From Gavia stellata (lineage: Eukaryota > Chordata > Aves > Gaviiformes > Gaviidae), in contig NC_082610.1 of NCBI RefSeq assembly GCF_030936135.1, positions 14,295,928 to 14,359,927 on the forward strand: 64,000 bases of DNA, read 5' to 3'. The position numbers were made by a program, and so were the translations under genes. The notes beneath the pieces are model-generated. The model saw nothing but the letters and a program-made list of their open reading frames with translations, ran no database searches and was not told where the DNA came from. This document shows, piece after piece, positions 56,301-64,000 of this stretch (positions are counted from its first letter, which is position 1; the number at the start of each line of letters is the position of its first letter).

Positions 56301-59300
56301 AAAACCAATTTAAAATAGTTGCCAGCATTAGCCTATGCAGATATGGTTTTAATGACAGCTTCTATGTACAATACTCCTACCCAACAAAATGACAACGCTA
56401 AAGCAAGAATGCTGGAATTAATACTCCTCCTGATCTTTTGAAACTACTATTTACAATGCTTTTACTCTAAATCTAGACTTGCATATTCTATTTTTGAAAT
56501 TTCCATACAAAGTTCAAAATTTCTGTGTGATCTCAAATAATCAGCTGTATAAACATAAATCTGGGAACTCAAAGTCAATCAGTAATCAATGTAAAACTTC
56601 ACTGCTTTATGTTTCCACCCTGGTCTGAAAAGAGTAATATTTACGAGTAAAGAAAGTCATTCAATCTCTGCAAACCTTCAGCTTTAGTCTGCTTTGCTAA
56701 GCATGTCAAGACAACTGCAGGCGGCTACCAACTACTGTACAACAGTCCCTTACCAAAGTGACATGAAGTCCACCAGCTGCAGGTCTGCAAAATACAGTCC
56801 CAGTCTTTTTTTGTGACCAAATTTAAGAGGTATTTTAAGACAGTGTTTCATATGTCAAGTGTTAAAACACCCCACATTACTAAAGCCTTCAGTCTTTCCG
56901 AGTATCAACGTACAGCATACAGTACTCATTCCAGTGCACTAAAAGCTACTGAAACATCTGAAAACATCACTTTTATACCTTGATTGCTGTTGGTGCACTG
57001 GAGAGCGTAACTAGAGTACCTGCAGCTTCATACTTCACTGCAGGACTCGATGACTGCAATAAATTGTAGATGCAGCGAATAAACCGAGCTCTCTCTGATG
57101 GATTTGCATGACAGACCTAGATAAGAACAATGCATAGTTGGCACATAAAGAAAAAATAAAATAGCAATCGTATAGCTTAACTGCTCCATTATCTTACAAC
57201 AAGGACAAAACTAAGCAAAAGGTTGAGAACATTTTCTGGGGTTAAGAAGTGTCATTCACAGTTATACAAATCTAATTACAAAAGCTATTAAAGTTATTAT
57301 TGACAATTCTATGCAATGCTACAAGATCTTAAAATCTCAGATCGAAAGGAAGGGCATAGACTCTACTAGCTTCTGTAACAGATGCCCTGCTCCTGTCCGT
57401 GAAGAACAGTCTGATAATACACAGTCCACATCACAGCAAATCAGGTGAGACGTAACTGCTCTACACTGTGCACACTTGAGCAGTTTATTGTTTCAAGAGA
57501 TAAATCTTATTCAGCTGTACTAAACAATGACATATTCCTGACAGAGACTAAATGCTAGCTATAATGCCTTTTCCAACAACATTCTATCCCTTTTAAAAAG
57601 CAGTCTAATATAATCTAACATGTACATTTATTATAAATGTGTCACAACATTTCCCTTTTACCTTATAAATTAGTTCAACAATAACCAACTGCAGTATGTC
57701 ACCAAATGTCTGGACTTGGTCAATACAGGTACTCAAATAATCCAAAGCTCGATCCTATACAAATAAAAGATAAATTATTCTAAATTATTCTGAGTTTGCT
57801 TACTCAGGTATATTTTAAATCAAAACACATTTTAAAAATCAAAACACAAACCAGCATATATTCAACCCTTCAACTTGAAATTTAAAACAATTTATGAAAA
57901 CATTGTAAACGTGAAGAGCAAATTAACCCATTCTACCTATAGATGGCAAAAAGAGAGACAAAACTAATGGCAATCAGGCACAAAAGGCAATTGCCTGTAG
58001 AGCAAATAATCCAAAGCGCTGAGAAAGAAATGGCAATTTCTTTCTCATGTGACTACAAAAGCTATAAAACAGTAGGTAATGGAGCACTTCTCCATCTGGT
58101 TAAGCTCACTTGGCAAAACTAATTACAGTTTTCAGCACCAACATATGCCTTCACCAAATACAGCAATTCTCCTTTAAAATGAAGACAGCACTAGAGACCT
58201 ACTTTAACTTTTTCAGTTACCAAATATTCCACAAACAGGTTAACACTACCATATAAGGTTTTTAATGAATATAAATAGTTTATACTACCAAACTACTATC
58301 TAGTTACCTAGCACATTTTGAAGTATTTAAACCAAACGAGTTTGAGGACAAGTATCCTTACCTGATCTGCATGAATTAGCATCATAAATGCATTTCTTTT
58401 GCAGCTTGCATCTTTCTCATTCACCAAGAAATCATGGATCAATTCAGGAGCATCAGGTATAAGATGTTCAAAATTTCTTCAAAAAAAAAAATCTTAATTA
58501 AAAGAACTACTGGTAAGGAGTAGAACCTAAGGCTTAAGTACATATCCTAAAGACAAGCATTTACAAAAATTCAAAAAAGCATAAAACGGTGATACATAGC
58601 TTTTGTGTAGCTATTTGAAACTACGAACAGACTCAAGGAGCTTTAAAAAATTGTTTGCTATCATGACAGCTAAGACATTACCCCACCAATAATTTCTGTT
58701 TAATAGTAACATTCAGCCACACTGTTCACATAACAACTGCAATAATGTTTAGTATATAACTGCAGTACATGAAGAATGTCTCACTTCAAATAAATTTATA
58801 TATGCAATTCCTGCAAGGATCCTTCTATATTTATGGTTGTGGACAATGATTACTATTAATAATGTTTAGATCATTAAGAAAGGCATTTGCCTATACAAAT
58901 TAACCTGCAATATAAGGACCTCAGTCATACTTGAGAAAGCAGCAGCAGCAGTACCTTTTGCTTTTCCACAGAAGTCTGTTAGAGGAGAAAAAGCAAACAA
59001 ACAAACAAAAAACCCAAACACCACACCAGCGATTGACAAATGTTTATGAGATGTCAAAAACTATCCAGATCACTAAAGCTAGCCTTGGTCTTCTGCATCC
59101 ATGACTTCTGGCATTTACCTATAAATCGTGTAAATTGCAAGAACCGCATTTCTGCGCACATAGCTGTGACGATGTTCTAGACATGCACGAATGGCTGGCA
59201 TCAAAGGCTCCAACAGTTCTGCTTCTTTCAGCTTACAAAGAAAACGAAGAGTGGAGCCTCGGATAAATTCATTTGGGTGCTGAAGATCCTAAAATCAACA

Positions 59301-61112
59301 AGAAACGTATTTAAAATGCCAGCCTCTTCAGCCTAATTGTTAAACTAAGATGAATGCACTTGCTAGTCTTCTTCCACACTAAGCTTTCCCATGGTACAAG
59401 TTCCCAACGTCCCCAACGACACCACACCATCTTCTTGTGAAACACCTTCTTAAAACACGTCTGTTCCACAGTATTTAAAAACACCTATTTCTGTGTAGTA
59501 AAACTTACAAAGCCTGATTATTTTTTTTTCTGCATTGTGTGTGTTTTTTCTGATTGCTAGGGCTGTGAAAGCTCATCCGGCAAGCATTCCTGCACAATGG
59601 ATACTAACCTCTAGCAGATAAGAGTTCATCTGTTTCCAAACCACTCCCAAAGAAGTTGAAGGACCTTATTATCTTTGTGAAGGAGCGCCAAATACATGAC
59701 TATGAAGTGACTTCAAAAATAGTGTCCTTCTATGTACCATGGCTTGTCCCAAGACACTATGAAGATGGTAATTAGGTTACCCCTCATATTTGAGGTTCAT
59801 TGACTTGGAAATGAAAAGCACTAAATTTTTGTTAAGTTGTAACGGTAAAAGAACACATAAAAATTCCTTGGTAGTAGGTCTGCTGGTTATCTGCAATTAT
59901 CCAGCTCTGAAGCACTGAGACAAAATGGTTAGGAAGGAAATGCTGAGCATAAGCCATTTATATATATATATATATTAAATAACAAAAGAAAATACACTTT
60001 CTATAAAGATCCAGTATAGCAACATAAGCAATGAAATAAATAATGGGCTACCTTTCTGTATGCATCGCATACAAGGATCATTTCTTGCAAAAGCCTGCCA
60101 TCTGGAGTGGTCTTTGGCACTATCTCCCAAAAGACAAGCAGCAGTTTTTTGATGGTATGGTCTTGGAGAGGCAGTACAAAACGTATAATGGTCATCAGAA
60201 GCCCAGGTAGTTTTTCACCATTCAGAATCATAATGATTACTTTCTTCAAGGCCTCCGTCTTCAACTTGACATCTCCTTTTTCTAGAGGAAATGAAATCAT
60301 GACTAACATGTCACAGTTAGTTTAACAGGAATACGGATCTTCAGTGTCAGAAGATACAAACTCCCTGAGTGCAACATAGCACTGAAGGGGTGCAATATAC
60401 TCTATCAATAAAATTCACACCCTTACTTCTAACTAAAAGGATAAAGAGGAAGCAAGAGATACTTGACGAATAAGCATGGAGTTCAAACAACTCTAGGATC
60501 AACATACTGGAATTAACTGAGTTCAACAAATTTCACAACTGTCTCAATGCTTAAATTGAAACAGCTTTTTATACCAGGATACTACAATGCACTCTTGATG
60601 CCATATGTATACTAAATACCAACACTGCCATTTCTGCCGGCAAGATACAGCAGTGCACTGAACAAGTGATAACACAGCTTGTTGCTTATCATTGCATTAC
60701 TGAAATCTGCCTCAGCCTAAACAAGTATTACTTCAAACAGAAAGACAGAAAAAGATTTCAAATTTTTGCAGATGGGGGGGGGGGGGGGGGGGACAGGGGA
60801 TGACACAGACCAAAACACATAAGATAAATATCATTAAGTGTCTCGAAACACAGCAAACAGAGGAATGTACACATTTCAAAAATCAACAGAACAAAATAAA
60901 CATCAAATTGACTTGTTTAGTTTGTAAGATGTAAACAATATTCTAGGAAAGGCACAATGAGAGAATACAAGAAGAATTCAGGTAAGATGGAGTATCCTTC
61001 AAACCATTGTCCATTACTTGCCTAGGTCATTTTTTAAGCTGATTTCAGAAGGTGGTTCTGAATCCATTGGAACATTGATTAACGTGTAACACACGTTCTC
61101 TGCAGCTGTCAT
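44298..61112 (-). CDS. COPB1: COPB1, coatomer subunit beta (beta-COP), complete coding sequence in 21 exons
   Basis: Beta-COP is a core subunit of the COPI coatomer. This coat is recruited to Golgi membranes by ARF1-GTP and carries cargo from Golgi to ER and within the Golgi. Joined in order, the exons are 61112-61022, 60281-60052, 59288-59119, 58476-58362, 57754-57662, 57116-56979, 55970-55851, 55405-55298, 55205-55059, 54628-54483, 53472-53376, 52804-52644, 51997-51877, 51554-51327, 51152-50973, 49906-49762, 48788-48669, 48197-48052, 46697-46608, 45821-45666 and 44357-44298. They total 2862 nt, or 953 codons plus TAA, the usual family length, with every junction in phase and no internal stop. 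Layout: a helical adaptin/HEAT-like trunk (about residues 20-540), a charged Lys/Glu-rich linker near 490-540, the beta-COP C-terminal region (about 670-810) and the appendage (about 815-945, with [13 protein letters not shown]). The start MTAAENVCY begins the only reading frame that fits. The gene is compact for a vertebrate, about 17 kb from start to stop. The product is recognised from knowledge of the family; no search was run. Confidence 0.98.
45666..45821 (-). CDS. COPB1: COPB1 exon 21, residues 883-934
   Basis: Residues [20 protein letters not shown] through HIRIRAKSQ, part of the appendage platform. The 156-nt exon is in phase 0 at both ends, with acceptor ctgtag and donor GTAATG. Confidence 0.97.
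46105..46215. repeat. Imperfect AT-rich repeat around ATAGCTA in COPB1 intron
   Basis: Variants of aatagcta followed by ta-rich spacer occur several times (ctagtatacata, ggctactatacatg, ggctaatagctatta, caaatagctattg). No known element is recognised. It lies in the 45822-46607 intron. Confidence 0.5.
46608..46697 (-). CDS. COPB1: COPB1 exon 20, residues 853-882
   Basis: Residues [20 protein letters not shown] through CLTPEK, part of the appendage platform. The 90-nt exon is in phase 0 at both ends, with donor GTGAGC. Confidence 0.97.
47550..47626 (+). repeat. CR1 LINE 3' end, short fragment, in COPB1 intron
   Basis: The sequence gtccctgcccatggcagggg, gactggactaaatgatcttta, aaggtcccttacaacccaa, cattctatgattt matches the terminal CR1 3' block. 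It lies antisense to COPB1 in the 46698-48051 intron. It is followed at once by an A-rich tract. Confidence 0.88.
47627..47674. repeat. A-rich tract after CR1 fragment
   Basis: A run of about 20 A followed by agagag/aaaaaaaag motifs. It directly follows the end of the CR1 fragment. Confidence 0.95.
48052..48197 (-). CDS. COPB1: COPB1 exon 19, residues 804-852, start of appendage
   Basis: Residues [20 protein letters not shown] through [13 protein letters not shown]. The Trp-rich end is a hallmark of the beta-COP appendage. The donor is GTTAGT, weaker than the other donors in the gene. Confidence 0.97.
48313..48352. repeat. Perfect tandem duplication of 20 bp
   Basis: Two identical adjacent 20-bp units, 48313-48332 and 48333-48352, in the COPB1 intron 116-155 nt upstream of the exon 19 acceptor. 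The unit is pyrimidine-rich on the plus strand. Confidence 0.97.
48669..48788 (-). CDS. COPB1: COPB1 exon 18, residues 764-803
   Basis: Residues [20 protein letters not shown] through IIFGNI plus one base. It continues the beta sandwich. The donor is GTAAGT and the exon is in phase 1 at both ends. Confidence 0.97.
49762..49906 (-). CDS. COPB1: COPB1 exon 17, residues 716-763
   Basis: Residues [20 protein letters not shown] through TLELATL plus one base. This is a beta-rich segment resembling the Ig-like sandwich that precedes the appendage platform in coatomer and adaptin large subunits. The exon ends in phase 1 with donor GTAAGG. Confidence 0.97.
50973..51152 (-). CDS. COPB1: COPB1 exon 16, residues 656-715
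   Basis: Residues [20 protein letters not shown] through DPLASKLNK, leading into the beta-COP C-terminal region. The 180-nt exon is in phase 0 at both ends, with acceptor cctgcag and donor GTAATG. Confidence 0.97.
51327..51554 (-). CDS. COPB1: COPB1 exon 15, residues 580-655
   Basis: Residues [20 protein letters not shown] through LEEEKLSQK. The 228-nt exon is in phase 0 at both ends, with acceptor ttctcag and donor GTGAGC. Confidence 0.97.
51877..51997 (-). CDS. COPB1: COPB1 exon 14, residues 539-579
   Basis: Residues (R)[19 protein letters not shown] through [11 protein letters not shown]. The acceptor is cttttcag, the donor GTAAGT, and the exon ends in phase 0. Confidence 0.97.
52644..52804 (-). 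CDS. COPB1: COPB1 exon 13, residues 486-538, charged linker
   Basis: Residues [20 protein letters not shown] through [10 protein letters not shown] plus two bases. The sequence is low in hydrophobics and rich in Lys and Glu, so probably a flexible segment near the end of the trunk. The donor is GTATTT and the exon ends in phase 2. Confidence 0.97.
53376..53472 (-). CDS. COPB1: COPB1 exon 12, residues 453-485
   Basis: Residues [20 protein letters not shown] through EVRRSLGE. The WILGEYC motif is typical of the adaptin/coatomer trunk. The acceptor is ccttag, the donor GTAGGT, and the exon ends in phase 0. Confidence 0.97.
54356..54430. repeat. Intronic repeat copy A (pair with 54983-55054)
   Basis: It shares ctcagcttcagttattct and cat-ttaatgacaatata with the second copy. 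It lies in the COPB1 intron after exon 11, starting about 50 nt past the donor. Confidence 0.75.
54483..54628 (-). CDS. COPB1: COPB1 exon 11, residues 405-452
   Basis: Residues [19 protein letters not shown] through EVFHAIKSV plus two bases of a Lys codon, trunk helices. The donor is GTGAGT; the AAG codon is split AA|G. The exon ends in phase 2. Confidence 0.97.
54983..55054. repeat. Intronic repeat copy B (pair with 54356-54430)
   Basis: A diverged copy of the same block, located in the intron after exon 10 and ending a few bases before the donor of exon 10. The two copies are about 630 bp apart and in the same orientation. Confidence 0.75.
55059..55205 (-). CDS. COPB1: COPB1 exon 10, residues 356-404
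   Basis: Residues [20 protein letters not shown] through [10 protein letters not shown], trunk helices. The 147-nt exon is in phase 0 at both ends, with acceptor tctgcag and donor GTATGC. A repeated intronic block begins directly after the donor (see findings). Confidence 0.97.
55298..55405 (-). CDS. COPB1: COPB1 exon 9, residues 320-355
   Basis: Residues [20 protein letters not shown] through SSRNVEE, trunk helices. The 108-nt exon is in phase 0 at both ends. The next intron (55297-55206) is only 92 nt, the shortest in the gene. Confidence 0.97.
55851..55970 (-). CDS. COPB1: COPB1 exon 8, residues 280-319
   Basis: Residues [20 protein letters not shown] through HPSHERVLQ, trunk helices. 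The 120-nt exon is in phase 0 at both ends, with acceptor ttttag and donor GTATGT. Confidence 0.97.
56979..57116 (-). CDS. COPB1: COPB1 exon 7, residues 234-279
   Basis: Residues [20 protein letters not shown] through SSAPTAIK, trunk helices. The 138-nt exon is in phase 0 at both ends, with acceptor ctag and donor GTATAA. Confidence 0.97.
57662..57754 (-). CDS. COPB1: COPB1 exon 6, residues 203-233
   Basis: Residues [18 protein letters not shown] through VELIYK, trunk helices. The 93-nt exon is in phase 0 at both ends and has donor GTAAAA. Confidence 0.97.
57985..57996. repeat. 12-nt perfect palindrome
   Basis: AGGCAATTGCCT equals its own reverse complement. It is flanked by a further CAGGCA/TGCCTG pair. 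It lies in the COPB1 intron between exons 5 and 6. Confidence 0.9.
58020..58047. repeat. Perfect inverted repeat: 12-bp stem, 4-nt loop
   Basis: Left arm TGAGAAAGAAAT (58020-58031), loop GGCA, right arm ATTTCTTTCTCA (58036-58047). All 12 pairs match. It lies in the COPB1 intron 57755-58361. No known element was recognised. Confidence 0.95.
58362..58476 (-). CDS. COPB1: COPB1 exon 5, residues 164-202
   Basis: Residues (R)[19 protein letters not shown] through MMLIHADQ, trunk helices. The acceptor has a T-run followed by gaag and the donor is GTAAGG. The exon starts in phase 2 and ends in phase 0. Confidence 0.97.
59119..59288 (-). CDS. COPB1: COPB1 exon 4, residues 108-163
   Basis: Residues [16 protein letters not shown] through VLAIYTIY, a HEAT-like helix pair that is well conserved in beta-COP and adaptins. 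The acceptor is ttttag, the donor GTAAAT, and the exon ends in phase 2 (AG of an Arg codon). Confidence 0.97.
59959..59975. repeat. TA dinucleotide microsatellite
   Basis: About eight TA units in the COPB1 intron 59289-60051. Likely length-variable. Confidence 0.95.
60052..60281 (-). CDS. COPB1: COPB1 exon 3, residues 31-107
   Basis: Residues [14 protein letters not shown] through VCDAYRK form the start of the adaptin-type helical trunk. The acceptor is ctctag and the donor GTAGCC. The first two bases complete the Glu codon split by the GC-AG intron, which fixes the unusual donor of the previous exon. The exon ends in phase 0. Confidence 0.97.
60774..60792. repeat. G19 homopolymer (C19 on COPB1 sense strand)
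   Basis: Nineteen consecutive G on the plus strand, in the GC-AG intron 60282-61021. Its length is likely unreliable in any assembly and variable between individuals. Confidence 0.95.
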
Positions 61113-61173
61113 GGTTCTTGGTTACAAAAGTTTTCTCAGTGGAAGAATTATTTTGACACAAATATCAGACAAC
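61022..61173 (-). CDS. COPB1: COPB1 exon 2: end of 5' UTR and start codon, residues 1-30
   Basis: The exon begins after a T-rich acceptor ending in ttttttag and holds 61 nt of 5' UTR. The ATG lies at 61112-61110, in a CAAGAACC-ATG-A context. It encodes [14 protein letters not shown] and on to NDL, plus the first base of codon 31. The exon ends CTAG and the intron starts GCAAGT, a non-canonical GC donor. The coding part is 61112-61022. The presence of a spliced acceptor upstream of the ATG implies at least one further non-coding 5' exon to the right. Confidence 0.95.
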
Positions 61174-63739
61174 CTAAAAAAACAAGCAAACAAAGCCAAC
61201 CCAAAGTCAACAGATTTTATTCACAAACAACACAAAAACGTTTTCTAAAATGACTTAATGATTTGAAGGGATTGCTGGGTTTCTTGAGAAGCCACATTCA
61301 AAAGCTTTCTCAATTTTCTGTTATGCTAAAATACTCCTGTTAGTACCAAAAAATGAAGAGCATGAAATTTCCCAAAGAAAAAAATAATGGAATAAATCTT
61401 TCCAATACTTAGGCAGTCAGGGATAACTGAAGTATACAGGCACCCAACTGCAGCTGAAGAGAAGCAACAGCTTTTCCTTCATCTGCTCACCCTGGCTATA
61501 TATTCCCACTACCTCCCCTGCAGTCCTGTGCCCCTCCAGGTGAACTGACCCAAGCTGCAAAAGCAGCTGAAAAACGTCACAGCAAATAAAAGGGAGGAGT
61601 TTTTGACTTGTTTAACAAGTTGAATCAGCCTACGAAGGAAGCTTTGAGGCTAAGCCCAAGATCCAACAAAGCAGAAACCAAGGATGGGAGAAAAGACAAC
61701 GTGATGGAGAGGGAAGCTGGACTGCCCTCTCACTTGCCAAGGAGCCCCAGACCAGCTCAACTCTACTGTCTAACTGCTCTGCTAGACACTAATGAGGAAA
61801 GTCAGTATTTTTATAGCAAAAAGTACGAGAAAGTTACAGATCTATCAAAGCTGCTGCGTGGCTGACAGTTTAGATAACAAAATTAGCAGTTAAGCTCAAT
61901 CCTCATTCTCATGTTTGTTTCTTCCTCATATAATAGACATCTGGGATCAAATAAAACTTTTTATTCCATTTCTTAAGTAATGAAAAATGCTCAAGTTTGA
62001 GCTTGCTCAGTTAATGCTATGATACCATACTGACAAGCACAGTTAAGAAAATTGTTACTTTTTGTTACATGAGCAATTTTGCATTTTCTACAGAAAATGT
62101 GTCAAAAAATTTACACAAAAATTACTTTCTCTGTGCTTTTATTACTATCAGTTTTCTGGAAGTCTTAGACTGAGTTTAATGAATCATTAAAACAAGGAAG
62201 ATGGCTTTTTACTTTAAATTATAATACTAGACATCAGTCAAATATTGTGTAAAAGCACACTTGTTTCATGTAATTATTATTACTTACTAATAATAGAGCC
62301 AAGAGAACTGAACAAAATGTTCCCCATCAAAGGTCGTGATTTACACAAAGATGAAAACACCGAACTCCCCAACTCGAGGCTATGCATTCACTGCAGATCA
62401 CTTTTCCTCTAAGTTCAATGATCTTGAGCAGGGCCATACCTCCAAGACATAAAGCTTTCAACAACATGCCAGTTTAAGAAGTTATTGTCTGGGTAGGCCA
62501 GCTCCTACCCCACATCACCTCTTTTATCTCTGCAGACCACTGTTGAGATGCAAATGCTGTAAACTCTCCACTCCTACCTTATTTTTGAAGCAGTAAGAAA
62601 AACAAACAAAATCCAACAGACCAAGAAACACCCGTTCCCAGCCTGGTTAAAAGCAGCGCCTCACAAATAGTTCTGAGGAAAGACAAGGGAAGGTGGGACA
62701 TGGAGTTGCAGCATTTGAATGAACAGCTGAGACGCTACACAACCTGGTCCCGGGTCCAAAGCCCCTTTTCTCGTCAAGCAGGTACCTAAAGAACCTCAGG
62801 CTGAACCGTCGGCAGGTAAGTTGTGCTAATTTGGGCTGCAGCCTCTTTCTACACAAGAAAACAACACCATTCAAACAGTACCGCAACTACTACTACAAAA
62901 AAAATCCAATACAATTTTTTTAAAACACACCTCTTTCTGTTACGAATTGTATATTTTTAAGGATTAGATCCTTCAAACTCGTTGTTTACAAATATCCACA
63001 TAAACAGCTCCTGCTCATTTCTAGAAATACAACTGTTTTCCTGCCTCAGCAGCAGCTTTTTGTACACTTTTATCCATACTCTTATCCCAAACTCCTGCCT
63101 CAAAGCACTGCAGCTAGCACCTTCGTCTCCAATACCTACTCAAACAGACCACAAAGTAGAGTAGACGAGATATCTTCACTCATACAAATATCTCAACTGC
63201 AGAAATTCTCTCAAAAATCACAGCCAAACAGGTCTCTGAAGCATGAAAATGTGGAGTGTGTTCTAGGCTCTGAAAAGCAGCAGTGAAAAAAACACTCTCT
63301 TAAAACGCAGGGCTGGGAGACTTGGCAGGGAGAACCAGCACCAGGTCTTCCTCACTGCAAAGCACCAAGCCTTGAGATCACAGTTCGATCCTACCGCGAA
63401 TCCCACAGACACAAAGCAGGTGCTACTCTACGTCTTCAGCAAGAAGAGTTCTGGGTGCCTGTACACGGAAATTGAAAGCGATACAGTTTGTACAACACAG
63501 GAAGACAAAAAGCCACCCCTGCTCTCCAGCTACACCCTTGGGGAGCCTTAGGAACTTGGGGGCCTTATGGACCAAAACCCTGAGAAAACGTCATTTTATC
63601 GATGCGCAACCTAGACTTTATAATGTAAAAACGCGTATTAAAAAATCCCGAGTAAATTTATAGCCAGTTGGAGATTTCTCTCTTCATTTTCCAGGTGATT
63701 ACTTTCTGCTCAAAACGCCTGGCACATTTAGCTATGGTT
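61174..63739 (-). other. COPB1: COPB1 first intron or 5' flank, no supported exon
   Basis: This stretch lies between the start-codon exon and the CpG-rich edge. It must be mostly intron, because the exon at 61173 begins at a good acceptor. No recognisable repeat or coding exon is seen. Modestly GC-rich patches occur near 61.45-61.75 kb and 62.64-62.83 kb. Confidence 0.6.
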
Positions 63740-64000
63740 GCAAACTCAGAAGACTCAGATGTCACCGTTCGCCAGCAAGAGGGGAACGCCACAGCACCCC
63801 TCCGCGAGGCCGCACCCAAAGGCACCCCAAAACGCGAGGCGGCTCTAGGCCCCCGCAGGCCCGTGGCCCCCCGTTAGCGGCGCTGGGGGCTCCCCTGAGG
63901 AAGCCACCAGGAAGATGCCGGCGGCGCCGTGAGGCCTCGGGCCTGCGGCCCCCGCCGAAGTGGCGGCCCCGCCACGGCCCCCACCGCCCTGCGCCCCCCA
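63740..64000 (-). promoter_or_regulatory. CpG-rich segment, probable COPB1 promoter and first-exon region (cut by window end)
   Basis: GC content rises sharply here, with many CpG pairs (cgccgtgagg, gccggcggcgcc, gtggcggccccgcc), against an AT-rich gene body. The position upstream of the start-codon exon fits a TATA-less housekeeping promoter for COPB1 on the minus strand. No convincing donor for a non-coding exon 1 is visible, so exon 1 may lie here or past the window end. The densest part starts near 63.88 kb. Confidence 0.65.

Noticed and set aside
58938..58951. Short AGC/CAG repeat
   Set aside because: Only about four units in an intron; too short to be notable on its own.
62813..62822. 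Perfect plus-strand donor CAG|GTAAGT
   Set aside because: No supported plus-strand exon or acceptor pairs with it, and COPB1 runs on the other strand.

Overview
The window reads as nuclear DNA from a bird. It is AT-rich, with GC-rich patches. It carries several CR1 LINE fragments with the typical avian/sauropsid CR1 3' end (ATTCTATGATTCTA-like terminus and the conserved 3' untranslated block). Its one clear protein gene is a vertebrate-type, multi-exon gene with short introns. I cannot name the species.

Right part (about 44.0-64.0 kb): a complete coding sequence for COPB1, the beta subunit of the COPI coatomer, lies on the minus strand. I placed one 5' exon carrying the start codon and 20 further coding exons. 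They join in phase to 953 codons plus a stop. One of the 20 introns uses a GC-AG splice pair; the other 19 are GT-AG. A polyadenylation signal lies about 250 bases past the stop. The first, non-coding exon was not resolved. A CpG-rich segment at the right edge (from about 63.74 kb) is the likely promoter and is cut by the window end.

Left and middle part (1-44.0 kb): I find no supported protein-coding exon. It holds a GC-rich patch with GC boxes at the left edge, an old broken CR1 reverse-transcriptase fragment (about 6.25-6.91 kb), a CR1 3' end on the minus strand (about 34.0 kb), a CR1 3' end on the plus strand (about 37.85-38.25 kb), a few decayed MIR-like SINE remnants, simple repeats and GC-rich islands of unknown nature. 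In vertebrates RRAS2 usually lies downstream of COPB1. This makes the region probably the COPB1-RRAS2 intergenic interval, but no RRAS2 exon is visible.

I did not find an undescribed multi-gene system. The observations most worth a second look are the GC-AG intron directly after the start-codon exon, an in-frame 21-nt candidate microexon, a perfect 12-bp intronic hairpin, a repeated block just after two consecutive COPB1 exons, and a CR1 remnant with an unusual A-rich tail.
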